This document shows positions 19,712-29,071 of a stretch of DNA of 47,500 nucleotides, piece by piece (the stretch's first letter is position 1; the number at the start of each line of letters is the position of its first letter). Both the position numbers and the translations under genes were made by a program. Source of the stretch: Prorocentrum cordatum (Eukaryota; Sar; Dinophyceae; Prorocentrales; Prorocentraceae); contig CAUYUJ010014341.1 of the NCBI GenBank assembly GCA_963575745.1, positions 127,501 through 175,000 on the forward strand. The letters run 5' to 3'. The notes beneath the pieces were generated by a model that did no database searches, was not told the DNA's origin, and worked only from the letters and a program-made list of their open reading frames with translations.

Positions 19712-21651
19712 TGGCCGAGCTGCCACCAGTCGGCGGAGGGCCTCTATGGCCCGAGCTCTACCCATTCGCGGCTCCCACGGCTCGCGGCTACGCACGATGG
19801 CGTTTAGACGACGGCGACACCAGCTGGGCAGCTATCCCCCTCGCGTCTCGAGAAGGGGGCATCCTTCTGGCCCTGCCTGGCGCCTTTCGCCCTACGGCGG
19901 AGCTCGAGGCTGCCGAGGCGGGGGGTTTTGCTGGGATGATAGGCCCTTTCCAGCTAGTGGACGTCCAGCTCCAGGGGGCCGCTTCGCGGCCGCTCGCCAC
20001 TACTGCATCCGTCCTCGTCGTGGATATCGAGGTTGCAGAGCTCGAGCTCGAGTCGCTTTACCCTCTAGAGGTCGGCGAGGACGCAGCCATCGTTCCCTTC
20101 GCCGAGGTGCGGGGCCGCGTCTATTGGCCTCATCCTTCAGGGGTTCGGGTGCTTCGCGAGGGTTACGCACGCTTGCACGGCGCCCCGCCTACCGCAGGGG
20201 AAGAGCCGCTCCCAGGGGCCGATCGGGCTACTCCCTATCACTCTGCCGACGAGATGGAGGAGCCCGAAGGGTTCGCGGCCGACGAGGAAGCCGAACGCAC
20301 GGCCCCAAGTGCGCGATCTCCCGCGGACGCTGGAGCGCCGCGCGGCCCGCCCGCGAAGCGCGCGGCCACAGCCGCGCCGCCGCGGGTCGCGGGTCCCGCT
20401 CCGATCGCTCCTGGTGCCCCTGCGGCGGCTCTGGACGACGGGGCTTCTATGACTCGTGCCGAAGTAGCTGCCGAAATGCGCGCTTTGCTTGCAGCCCACG
20501 CGGCCTCCACGATGGTCGGCCGACCCGAGCCGCTGGGCTCCGCTCCGGCTGCTCGGAGCGATCGGCCCGAGGTGCCTCAGCTTTTCAGCGACGAAGCGGT
20601 GCGCCTCGGGCTGGATCCTGCGGGGATCGAGGCCGCCCTGTCCCACGCGCCCGTGGCTCCACAGCGGGTCTCCGCGCGTCCCAAGGGTCCGACCTCCGCG
20701 CTGGTCTCGGCGTGGGAAAAGGCGCGCTCTCTTGCTGTCCCTCGGGCCCCTTCGTCCGGTTTCGGAACGATGGGTCCCCCGCCGCCACCTGGGCTAGCCC
20801 ATCCCGCTGCGGCCGACGGCTTTGCCGAGGTGGGCGGCGCCGACGGGTCAGAGCCGCCCCATGCGGCCAATCCGACGGACCTCAGCCTCATGCTACAGTG
20901 CCTGCACCAGTCCCTCCTTCTGCAGCAGGGGCGGGGCCATCGCCCAACCGTCCATCCGCTGCTGGGGACCCTGAGCGACTCAGCTCAATCTCCGCCCGCG
21001 AGTTCGGGCGACCCCGCGCCCGCATCGGCTCAGATGGGGGGCATTGCTCGGAGGCGCGAGTGGCAGCAAGCGCTGATACAGCACGGCCCCGACGTGCGAG
21101 GGCTGATGAAGGAGAATTTGGCCCGCGTTCTGGGCGTGGAAGTCAGCGCCGTGACCCCCATGGCCATGCATCAGTACTTTCGGGAGCACAGTCCTTTGGG
21201 GGCTCAGCCGACGACGCACGAGTTGTTGACGCATTTCGCCTTCCTCAGCGCCGAGCTGTGGCGGGCCTGCGAGGAGGGCAACCCCGAGAGAGTCCAGACT
21301 CTTCTGACGTGTCAGTGTATGTTCATCGACCAGCTGGCGGGGGACCGCGGCTATCTCGAAGCCGCCTGGTTCCTCGCGGGACTGGAGCCTCCCCCGTGTC
21401 GCGTGACCAGTCGTCACACGGAGCGCGAGGCCCAGACCCCGTTTTCACCCCTGGTGGATCCTCGCTGGCTGTCGGCGCAGGGCGAATACGTGAAGGAGCT
21501 GCAAGCATTTCGGGCGCGTCTCGACGCCGAGCGCGCCGTCGCGCTCCCCAAGCATCCACCTCACCAGCCCAAGCAGCCCAAGGTTTCGAAGCAGCCCTTC
21601 AAGTCCCAGGGTGCTTCCAAGGCACCGAAGGCGGTGCCCAAGAAGGACTGA
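19711..21651 (+). CDS. Retrotransposon ORF B, Gag-like protein
   Basis: 646 residues from the ATG that overlaps the ORF A stop. Residues 1-170 look globular (for example WPELYPFAAPTARGYARWRL), about 180-390 is Ala/Pro-rich and disordered, and about 394-600 is a mostly helical domain (RRREWQQALIQHG, ELWRACEEGNPERVQTLL). The last 35 residues are Lys/Pro/Gln-rich (KHPPHQPKQPKVSKQP...VPKKD), suited to nucleic-acid binding. I see no CCHC zinc knuckle. The position before the reverse transcriptase and the composition suggest a Gag-like role; this is inference. Two hairpins surround the stop (21621-21638 and 21653-21667). The frame is open upstream to 19477, but the overlap makes ATG 19711 the more likely start. 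Confidence 0.7.
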   Translation: MAELPPVGGGPLWPELYPFAAPTARGYARWRLDDGDTSWAAIPLASREGGILLALPGAFRPTAELEAAEAGGFAGMIGPFQLVDVQLQGAASRPLATTASVLVVDIEVAELELESLYPLEVGEDAAIVPFAEVRGRVYWPHPSGVRVLREGYARLHGAPPTAGEEPLPGADRATPYHSADEMEEPEGFAADEEAERTAPSARSPADAGAPRGPPAKRAATAAPPRVAGPAPIAPGAPAAALDDGASMTRAEVAAEMRALLAAHAASTMVGRPEPLGSAPAARSDRPEVPQLFSDEAVRLGLDPAGIEAALSHAPVAPQRVSARPKGPTSALVSAWEKARSLAVPRAPSSGFGTMGPPPPPGLAHPAAADGFAEVGGADGSEPPHAANPTDLSLMLQCLHQSLLLQQGRGHRPTVHPLLGTLSDSAQSPPASSGDPAPASAQMGGIARRREWQQALIQHGPDVRGLMKENLARVLGVEVSAVTPMAMHQYFREHSPLGAQPTTHELLTHFAFLSAELWRACEEGNPERVQTLLTCQCMFIDQLAGDRGYLEAAWFLAGLEPPPCRVTSRHTEREAQTPFSPLVDPRWLSAQGEYVKELQAFRARLDAERAVALPKHPPHQPKQPKVSKQPFKSQGASKAPKAVPKKD

Positions 21652-21667
21652 AGGCGCCTTTGGCGCC
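21621..21667 (+). promoter_or_regulatory. Two hairpins flanking the ORF B stop
   Basis: GGCACC (21621-21626) pairs with GGTGCC (21633-21638). GGCGCC (21653-21658) pairs with GGCGCC (21662-21667) across a TTT loop. The TGA at 21649-21651 lies between them. Such structures can assist recoding or reinitiation; no canonical slippery heptamer was found. Confidence 0.3.
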
Positions 21668-21776
21668 CGCCTCCTGGAAGGGTGGGCCTTCGCGGGGCCG
21701 GGGTACGCCGCCGCGCACAGACTGCACCGACGCTGTTGCGGTTGCTAGGCGCGTTTGGGCACAGCGAGGGCGTGAG

Positions 21777-21826
21777 GGTAGGAATGCGCTCTTCCAGCGA
21801 TGCTGTTGCGGCCCCGCAGGGAGGAG
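21777..21826 (+). repeat. Internal 50-bp direct repeat, left copy
   Basis: GGTAGGAATGCGCTCTTCC through GCAGGGAGGAG matches 26897-26946 at 49 of 50 positions. It contains an ATG (21784) in the frame of ORF B, not of ORF C. Confidence 0.9.
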
Positions 21827-22100
21827 TACGTTCCGCCACCGCGCCCTTCGCTCTGCTCCGAACCGCTTCTCGGATCCCTTCGGCCATTTTGGCCGACGCT
21901 TGCCTCAGTCGAGCGCGCCCTCCAGGGGGCCTGCAGCCCCTGAGGTTGGTGTCCCTGCTGGTGCCTGTTCTCCTTCAAGCACCCCTGCTGCTCTTGCCAA
22001 AGTCGCGCCATTCGTCGCTGACTTGTCTGCCTTGCTGCGCCTGTTCCCAGGCGCGAACATTGATATCACCCACTGGGCAGCAGCGCTGTCCCAGGTTGGG

Positions 22101-25100
22101 ATGGGTGCTCGATGTTCTCTTGGATCTTTCTCCCGCTCATCTATGCGTGCAATGGACAGGGACGGCCCGTACCTTTTGGGGCCGCCTCCCCGCGATCCTT
22201 GGCCGTGCCCGCCTGCTCCACCTCTTGGTCCCCCGCCTGACGGCTTGTCGGCGAGGCGCAGGGAGCGCTGGAGACTGCGGCGCGCGGCGCGGACGCTCGC
22301 GCAGTATTCGGTTATTGCGTTGAACTGGCTCACCTTGGGTCACCCCAGCCTCGCTCCCGCCGAGGCTCGCGTCCGCGCCACGGTCTCGCCCTGCCAGGAG
22401 GGCGTCCGCACCCGTATCGAACGGTTGTGTCGGATCGCAGTTCGCCTCGCCCGTGGCGGCAAGAGCGACTTAGGTCGAGCTTTCGCCAAGTTCGACTCCA
22501 CTGAGGTCTCGCTCCATGGCCTGGCCACCCATGTTGCAGCTTTGGAGGCCTCTTTCACCTCCTCTTCTTCCGTACCCGCCCCCATGCGGCACTGCCCGAC
22601 CGGCGCTCCTCCTGTGCCTGGGTCGTTGGCGACTGCGGCGGCTTGGGACTCCACCCAGGCCGAGCCCTTCGATTTGAAAGTCAGGGCGTCTCGCATCAAG
22701 TGGGATTATTCGCCAGAGTTTGATCCCGTTCCCTTCCTCTCTGACGCTCGAGTCCGCGAAGCTTTCATCGATCCTGAGGTTATGCGGCTACCGGCATCAG
22801 AGTGGCCTGCTGGCCAGAAGGGTGCGCGCGTCCATATGGACCGCGCCGAGCTGTGGGCCCTACTCCAGAAGTGGGATGCCTGCGGCGCCCTGTACCTGAC
22901 TCCTGCTTCGGACCTCGCCTGGGATGAAGCCTGTGGAGCTTTCAGGGTACCGAAGGACAGCGATTACGACAGGCTGATCCTGAACCCCACGGTCGTGAAC
23001 AGCCGCTGTGCTTCAATTTCGTCCAGCACCCAGCGCCTTGGCCAAGGTTTCCTGCTGTGCCGTTTGGGGCTGGCACCTGGGGAGTGGCTGGCAGTTTCTT
23101 GTGACGACCTACGGGAGTTTTACTATACTTTCCGCGTCCCCCCCGCGCGCGCCAGACGTAACGCCCTGCGCGTTCGCCTGCCATCCTCGCGTTTCAAGGC
23201 CTTTCGAGCCTGGCGCCCCGAGCTGGAAGGTGTGGATGTCGCGCCCTGCCTCAATGCTCTGGCGATGGGCGACAACATGGCTGTGGAGATTGCCAACTCT
23301 GCGCATGAAGGCGTCTTGCACAGCTTCGGGGCTTTGCGGCCTCACGAGCAGGTTGTCCACCGCTCGCCCTTCCCGCGGGGCCCGTTTGTCGAGATGCTGA
23401 ATATTGATGACCATACAGGTTTTCAGAAGCTCTCGTGGCGTGGCTCCGCTCCTCGCCCCGACGACCCGTGTCGCCGTGATCGTGAGGTCTTTGCCGCCTG
23501 TGATGCGGGTTACCCGCGCGTGGGCCTGATACAGCATCCAGGCAAGCGCGCGCGCGGCGAAACGCACAAGGTGGTGGTGGGCGCCGAGGTGGAGGGGCGC
23601 ATAGGCATCGTCTGCGCTCCTCTTGTGCGGACGGTGGCCCTGTGCAGGCTGACCCTGATCCAAATCTACCTCGGGATCACCACCCGCTCCCTGCTAGCCT
23701 CTCTGGTGGGCTGCTGGGTCCAGGTCTTCCTCTATCGCCGCCCGATGCTCGCCATCTTTACGCACGTCTACAACTTCTTGTCGCGCCTGGCAACCGAGGA
23801 CGGCATCGAATACGACCTGCCCCCTTATGTTCGCGACGAGCTCCTGGCCTGCACCTTCTTAGCCTTTACGGCTATAACCGACCTTCGGGCGCAGCCTTGC
23901 CCCGAGTTGTTCGGTACGGACGCGTCTCTCGGCTGGGGGGGCGTTGTCCGCGCTCCTATCAGCCCGCAGCTCTCTGCCGAGCTGTGGCGCAGATCGGAGC
24001 ACGGGGGGTGGCACACGATTCTGCACAATCGGAGCCTCCTCGCCGTGCTCAGCCGCGGCGTGCCCTTGGGCCCTGAGCTCACCCAACTGCATCACGACCT
24101 GGGGCTCCCTTCTATTGAGCCCCCCGTCGCGCCGCGTTGGGTCACCGAGCTATCAGAGGCGCTGCGCTTTCGGCTCGCGTACAAATGGGAGTTCCGCATG
24201 CCTCGTCACATCAACATCCTTGAGACAACAGTGTATAAGAGTCTGTGCAAATACTGCTGTGTTCGCCTCCCTGACTCTCGGATCCCCGTTCTCCTGGATT
24301 CAAAAGTGGCTTTGGGCGCGACCGCGCACGGGCGCAGCAGCTCTCCTGGTCTATCTCATGTTCTCTCGACCACTTTGCCCTATGTGATAGGAGGAGGTTT
24401 ATATATGGGAGGCATGTGCGTGCCCACGGACGTGCATAGGGCCGACGATCCCACGCGCAACCGCGCGGTGAGGCCCCCGTCCCGTGACCCTCCCGCCTGG
24501 TTAGTGGAAGCCGAGAGAGGAGAATTTACTCGCTTTGATTGCATCGCGTACGCCGACTCTCGCTCGCCATTCCCTACCTGTCTCTGGGGCCGATTTGTTG
24601 CGCAGCTTGTGGCTCGAGGCCCCGAGGGGTTGCTCAGCCACCGTTGGGCGGCCGCCCCCCCCCTCCCGGTGGGTGCGGGCATGGCCGCCGACGCCGCCGG
24701 CGACGGCGCCCAGGGCGAAGCCCTCGACCCCTCGGGCGCCGCCGAGAGCATCAGCGAAGCTGCTCTCGCCAGCGGAGAGCGTCGCGGGCCTCGCAACGCG
24801 CTCTTCGCTGACTGCGATCGGCGTCTCACATCCACAGCAGACGCCACGCCCAAAGCGTCTGCGTCCTCGGCGGGCGGCTCGCACGGCCCCGACCCTGTCG
24901 CCGCCAGCGCTGGTTCGGCTCCCCCCGCCGCCAAGCGTGCGCCGCCCCTGGCCCTCCGCTCCAAGGCCGCGGCGGCCCCTCCGCCTGCGATCGGGGGGGG
25001 CTCGTCGCGCGTCGGCTCGCGGGAAGCGCCAAAGGGGGCCACGGCTGCTACCCCCCGCGTCTTCCAGCGAGCGGCCAGGGTGAGCGCCTCTCGCCAGCTG

Positions 25101-28100
25101 CTTGGCGTCGTGGACGGGGCCTCGCGCAGCACCATTGAGGCCGCCTTCAGGCGCCAGTCCCTGGTCTACCATCCAGACAGGACTCCTGCACACTTGGGGG
25201 CCGACGAGCGAGCAGCCCGCGCGCTCAAGTGGAAGCAGCTCTGCGACGCCAAGTCAGTGCTGCTCCAGGCCCTCTCGCAGGCCGCCGCGCCGCCCGCCGC
25301 TCCTAGCACGGGCGGTGACGGTCCTGCCGCTCGCGCCTTCGCCCAGGCAAAAGCGGCAGGGAAGGGCGCCCGCAAGGGCAAGCTGGCTCCTGGGTCGGCC
25401 ATGGCCCTTCAGGCGCTCGAGGAAGCGGTCTCTTCGCGGGTCGCCCTGGCGAGTGCCGAGCTGGCCCCTCGGGCTGCCCTCCCCGCCTCGGGTGCGCCTC
25501 TCCCAAGCAGGGTTTCGTCTGCCCTCGCGACGCGGGCGGCTGAGTCTGATGCCATCCTCGCCTCCGCCGTGTCGCGCGGCCGCGTGGAGCTCGACGCACT
25601 CCGCACCGCGCGTGCCGACGCCACCAGGCGCACGGTGCAGGCTCCAGCACGCGGCGAAGGCGAGCGTGCCGTCGCTCGTGCTGAGCTCGCGGAAGGGATG
25701 GCCGACCGCGCCTACTTCCGTCGCTTGCGCGAGGCCGCCAGTCGTGAGGCCGCGGGCTTGCCGCGTACGGCTCCCGTCCAGCTGGGTCGGGATTGGCGCA
25801 AAACTCTGCGCGCCGTCCTGCACAACGCTGAGGTCTCGACGGGCCTCGCCAACGCGGATCGCGCCGCTCGTGCTGGGGACGCCCCCGCGTCGTCTACTGG
25901 GCGCTCTCTGGCCGAGGTGGAAGCTGAGGACCCGCGCACCTTGGCGAGGCCTGCCGACGACCCAGCGTCCAGCTTCAGCCGTCGCGAGGGGCGCGCGGTC
26001 CGCGCCCGCCTGGGCCCGCGGGACGAGGCTGTCGAGGACCAGCCCAATCGCGGTGATCACGCGCCACACTCCGCCTCGCGCACGGGCGCCGCGCGTAACA
26101 AGCGCGCCAAGAAGCAGCGGCGAGCTTCGACGGCGGCGCTACCCGCCCCTGAAGAGGGAGCCGCCACGACGCCGGGCCGCAGGGCGCGTCGCACTGCTAA
26201 TGCGCGTCGCTGGGCAGGCGCGGCACGCCCCAGCTCCGCCGCGGGAGTGGGCCCTCCACCGCGGAGCCGCAGCCCTGCCCGCAGCCGTACGCGGTCTCCG
26301 AACCCGTACGGGACTGATCACACTTCCCCCTCGGGAGGCTGCTCCTCGCCTCCCATCGACGTCTCGAGCGCGCCTGAGGAGCCGTCGGGGCCGCCGGCGG
26401 GGGAGGCATCGGAAGGCCCGCACACTCCTGAGGGGTCTCCTCCAGCGAGCGCCCGCAGCCGCTCGAGAGCGGAGCCCGCGTGCGAGGAGGACTCACCGAC
26501 GGAGCTCGAGGACGTCGTTTTGAGTGCCCTCACTGACTCCTCGGTGGACCTCGAGCGCGTCGTGGCGGGCCTTAACCCTGAGGCCCTCCGCCGCTTGCAG
26601 GCGGCCTTCCCTCGCCGCGCGGAGGCCTCCCCGCCCGCCGCTCACGCTGCGGCTCGCAGCCGCTCTCGGGGCCGCGGCACGCGTGCTGGCTCCGAGACGC
26701 CGCGGCCCGTCCCCCCGCCGCCATCGCCACCCCGTCACCACTCTGGTGGGCGTGCGGCGTCGCGTTCCCGTGCGTCGCCTGGGCGTCGCGTGGTGCGCTC
26801 CCCTCGAGTCGCTCCGAAGCGTCGCCCGAGCCCCGCCACTTCGCAGCGGCCAGCCAGCTCCCGCGCGGACTCCGCTGCTCAGGCCCCTCCGACTTCGGTA
26901 GGCATGCGCTCTTCCAGCGATGCTGTTGCGGCCCCGCAGGGAGGAGGGCGTGCCGCCGAGAAAGGGGGGTCTTCGAGCGGCTTCGCGCTTGGTCGAGCTT
27001 CTGAGCCCGAGCTGCCTCTCAGCGGCTCTCACAGCGGTGACGCTGGAAGCGCCGCGGCTGCAGCCTTCGCAGCGCGGCGCACGGCCTCGGCGGCCACTGA
27101 GCAGCCCTTGCCTCCAGGGGCCGCCAGCGCCCTAGCGTGGCGCCTCAACCTAGGCGGTGAGAAGATCACAGTGGTGAGGTGGGGACCCGCCTGGCAAGGT
27201 GCTTTCCAGAGCGCGGCGTCGTGGCTGAGGACTTTTGCACCCGCAGGGGCCGCCGAGCCTGAGGGCAAGGATGACCTGCACTGCCTCCTGCGGGCCTTGC
27301 ACGCCTACAAGCGCCTGTTTCAGACAGGCGGCGCCGAGCCGATTGACGAGGCCTCGTGGCTGCATCCTTACGTGGCCATCGTCGAGCCCGAGGCGATCCC
27401 CGCGGATGCTGACCTCCAGGCCATGGGGGCGGGCGCCATCCGTGGCATCGGGCTCGGCTCAAAGATCGAGCAGCGGCGGCGCGCGGGCAAACTGGCCTGC
27501 CTTTTCGACCTTCTGTACCACGTGCAGGACAGTCACGGCGCCATCCCAGCAGCGCTGTGGGGATCCCATTCCCCTCCGTCCGAGATCCTCGACGCCTTCG
27601 CGGAGATGGTGCCCGTGCCACATCATTCGGGCCTCACGTCCTCGGCAGCTCGTTCCGAGCTTGCCGAAGCAGCCGCAGCTGCGCGTGCCGAGCCGCGCCC
27701 GCCTTTTGACTGGCCGACCCTCGAGAGAGGGGACGCTCTGCCAGCCGAGATCGAAGCAGGGGCTCGCCGTGCCTACCGTAACATGGGCGGGTCCTTCAGC
27801 TCGGCGCGGGCGATGCTGGCGGAGGCGTCGGGGTTCGAGACCGACGGGCGGGACGCCCTCGTTCCGCCCTTCTACGCGACCAGGCGCAGGAGGGCCGCCA
27901 CGGTGATCAGCTCTCCAAGCCCTGGCCGCCCTGCGCTCATCCTGTGGTGCGTCTGCGGCCTCTGCATCTCTCTGGGAGCCGCGGCGCCGACCGCAGGCCA
28001 AGGGCTTAGTCGGGCTGCGCCGTCCGCGCCCGCTCGCCCTCCGCGCACTCCCTTTGTGCGCGATTCTCACCTCACCTCCGCGTATCTCGACCGTCGCTCG

Positions 28101-28634
28101 AGATCGATTGATGCCTTCGAGCTGTGGTTAGCAGAACACACTGGCGTGCCACCCGCCACACTTTACCGAAGCGGGATACTTCTCGCTCGTTTCCTCGCGA
28201 CCTTCGGCGTGTGGCTTCATGATGCAGGTTTCCCTCATTATATTTTGGTCCATGCCATCTTGGGAATCCAAAGCGCCCATCCGCATTGGAAGGCCTTTCT
28301 GACAGAAGCTTGGGACGTAGCGAAACAATGGAAGCTTGCGGAGCCGCCAAAGCTCCGTCCCCCCTTGCCACGCGCGCTGCTGCGCGCCATGGTCGGGCTC
28401 TGTCTCGCCTGGGACTGGCCTGTGATGGCGGCGCTGCTGCTCATGGGCTTCACGATGTTCCTCAGGCCTGGCGAACTGCTGGCGTCACGCCGCTGTGACC
28501 TGTCGCTTCCATGCGACCGTCTCGAAGTCGAAGGGGATGCTTTTCTTTCAATTCTTGTTCCAAAGACCAGAAGAACGTACCCGACGCAACATGCTCGCTG
28601 CTCCGATCGGGGCACGGTGAAGATATTGAGTTAA
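22101..28634 (+). CDS. Retrotransposon ORF C: RT - RNase H - J-domain - RS region - tyrosine recombinase (N part)
   Basis: 2177 residues from the first in-frame ATG after ORF B; 22143 is an alternative, and the frame itself is open far upstream. Reverse transcriptase: CDDLREFYY with D335/D336, MGDNMAVEIANS around 389, and IDDH with D436/D437. DIRS-type RNase H: TDASLGWGG (D607), HINILE (703-708), a later DSK and DDPTRN. A J-domain follows at about 996-1062 with an intact HPD (1024-1026) and helices on both sides. Residues about 1370-1590 are rich in Arg-Ser dipeptides and Pro. An Ala-rich unrecognised region precedes the recombinase, which begins about 1990 and has FLRPGELLASRR with catalytic R2122. 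The frame meets TAA at 28632-28634 and continues in register afterwards. It starts one register (-1) from ORF B. Confidence 0.85.
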   Translation: MGARCSLGSFSRSSMRAMDRDGPYLLGPPPRDPWPCPPAPPLGPPPDGLSARRRERWRLRRAARTLAQYSVIALNWLTLGHPSLAPAEARVRATVSPCQEGVRTRIERLCRIAVRLARGGKSDLGRAFAKFDSTEVSLHGLATHVAALEASFTSSSSVPAPMRHCPTGAPPVPGSLATAAAWDSTQAEPFDLKVRASRIKWDYSPEFDPVPFLSDARVREAFIDPEVMRLPASEWPAGQKGARVHMDRAELWALLQKWDACGALYLTPASDLAWDEACGAFRVPKDSDYDRLILNPTVVNSRCASISSSTQRLGQGFLLCRLGLAPGEWLAVSCDDLREFYYTFRVPPARARRNALRVRLPSSRFKAFRAWRPELEGVDVAPCLNALAMGDNMAVEIANSAHEGVLHSFGALRPHEQVVHRSPFPRGPFVEMLNIDDHTGFQKLSWRGSAPRPDDPCRRDREVFAACDAGYPRVGLIQHPGKRARGETHKVVVGAEVEGRIGIVCAPLVRTVALCRLTLIQIYLGITTRSLLASLVGCWVQVFLYRRPMLAIFTHVYNFLSRLATEDGIEYDLPPYVRDELLACTFLAFTAITDLRAQPCPELFGTDASLGWGGVVRAPISPQLSAELWRRSEHGGWHTILHNRSLLAVLSRGVPLGPELTQLHHDLGLPSIEPPVAPRWVTELSEALRFRLAYKWEFRMPRHINILETTVYKSLCKYCCVRLPDSRIPVLLDSKVALGATAHGRSSSPGLSHVLSTTLPYVIGGGLYMGGMCVPTDVHRADDPTRNRAVRPPSRDPPAWLVEAERGEFTRFDCIAYADSRSPFPTCLWGRFVAQLVARGPEGLLSHRWAAAPPLPVGAGMAADAAGDGAQGEALDPSGAAESISEAALASGERRGPRNALFADCDRRLTSTADATPKASASSAGGSHGPDPVAASAGSAPPAAKRAPPLALRSKAAAAPPPAIGGGSSRVGSREAPKGATAATPRVFQRAARVSASRQLLGVVDGASRSTIEAAFRRQSLVYHPDRTPAHLGADERAARALKWKQLCDAKSVLLQALSQAAAPPAAPSTGGDGPAARAFAQAKAAGKGARKGKLAPGSAMALQALEEAVSSRVALASAELAPRAALPASGAPLPSRVSSALATRAAESDAILASAVSRGRVELDALRTARADATRRTVQAPARGEGERAVARAELAEGMADRAYFRRLREAASREAAGLPRTAPVQLGRDWRKTLRAVLHNAEVSTGLANADRAARAGDAPASSTGRSLAEVEAEDPRTLARPADDPASSFSRREGRAVRARLGPRDEAVEDQPNRGDHAPHSASRTGAARNKRAKKQRRASTAALPAPEEGAATTPGRRARRTANARRWAGAARPSSAAGVGPPPRSRSPARSRTRSPNPYGTDHTSPSGGCSSPPIDVSSAPEEPSGPPAGEASEGPHTPEGSPPASARSRSRAEPACEEDSPTELEDVVLSALTDSSVDLERVVAGLNPEALRRLQAAFPRRAEASPPAAHAAARSRSRGRGTRAGSETPRPVPPPPSPPRHHSGGRAASRSRASPGRRVVRSPRVAPKRRPSPATSQRPASSRADSAAQAPPTSVGMRSSSDAVAAPQGGGRAAEKGGSSSGFALGRASEPELPLSGSHSGDAGSAAAAAFAARRTASAATEQPLPPGAASALAWRLNLGGEKITVVRWGPAWQGAFQSAASWLRTFAPAGAAEPEGKDDLHCLLRALHAYKRLFQTGGAEPIDEASWLHPYVAIVEPEAIPADADLQAMGAGAIRGIGLGSKIEQRRRAGKLACLFDLLYHVQDSHGAIPAALWGSHSPPSEILDAFAEMVPVPHHSGLTSSAARSELAEAAAAARAEPRPPFDWPTLERGDALPAEIEAGARRAYRNMGGSFSSARAMLAEASGFETDGRDALVPPFYATRRRRAATVISSPSPGRPALILWCVCGLCISLGAAAPTAGQGLSRAAPSAPARPPRTPFVRDSHLTSAYLDRRSRSIDAFELWLAEHTGVPPATLYRSGILLARFLATFGVWLHDAGFPHYILVHAILGIQSAHPHWKAFLTEAWDVAKQWKLAEPPKLRPPLPRALLRAMVGLCLAWDWPVMAALLLMGFTMFLRPGELLASRRCDLSLPCDRLEVEGDAFLSILVPKTRRTYPTQHARCSDRGTVKILS
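25086..25290 (+). other. J-domain inside the retrotransposon polyprotein
   Basis: ASRQLLGVVDGAS, then AAFRRQSLVYHPDRTPAHLG, then KWKQLCDAKSVLLQAL follow the J-domain pattern of helix I, basic helix II, HPD loop and helix III. In J-proteins HPD stimulates the ATPase of Hsp70. The family match is from pattern recognition; its role in this element is inference. It lies between RNase H and recombinase, where other tyrosine-recombinase elements have no such domain to my knowledge. Confidence 0.75.
26897..26946 (+). repeat. Internal 50-bp direct repeat, right copy
   Basis: Second copy of the 21777-21826 sequence, 5120 bp downstream. Here its ATG (26904) is in frame with ORF C and could start a shorter protein carrying only the C-terminal region and recombinase. 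Confidence 0.9.
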
Positions 28635-29060
28635 GTGTTTGGAAGGTTGGCTTCCACCGATCCTCTCGCCCCCTTCGGTGCGAGCGGCTTCCGTACTCGG
28701 TGGAATCATCTGCTTTTGGCTCTGGGCGTCCCTCTTGCCAAAGCAGGTCAGGGGCTCAACCTGACGCCCGCTTGTCTGCGGGGCTCTGGCGCAACAGACT
28801 TCTATATCGCTACGGACGACGTCCCTCGCGTCTTCTGGCGTGGGCGTTGGCGTCAGGCTTCCAGTGCCGAGCGCTACCTGCAAGCCGCCGCCGCCTCTAC
28901 AGTTCTTGCTGCGCTGCCCGAGCACGCGCGGGCTCGTATCTTGTTCTTCGCCACCGCCAGCGACCGCCTCGTCGCTTCTTTCCTCCAAGTCGGCCCCGCC
29001 GCTTGGCCTGCCCTGCTTGCGGCCGCCCGCCAAAACCTTGTCACTTCGCAAGGTCCTTGA
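28635..29060 (+). pseudogene. C-terminal half of the tyrosine recombinase, after an in-frame TAA
   Basis: The frame of ORF C continues for 141 codons beyond the stop. It encodes the rest of a tyrosine recombinase: LRGSGATDFY with the second catalytic Arg (codon 28779), WRGRWRQASSAERYL with Trp at the usual His/Trp position, and the candidate nucleophile Tyr (codon 28875). Without readthrough or suppression the recombinase would lack these. No ATG stands near the start. Either this copy is inactivated by a single nonsense mutation, or the stop is recoded; the sequence cannot decide. Confidence 0.75.
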
Positions 29061-29071
29061 GCACGGGTATG

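Noticed and set aside
19593-22100. N-terminal extension of ORF C overlapping ORFs A and B (the frame is open for over 9 kb)
   Set aside because: The overlapping stretch is Arg/Gly/Ser-rich with no domain, as expected of a wrong register in GC-rich DNA, while ORF B in the other frame looks protein-like.
24380-26069. Minus-strand frames of 230-270 codons
   Set aside because: Antisense shadows of ORF C in Ala/Arg-rich sequence.
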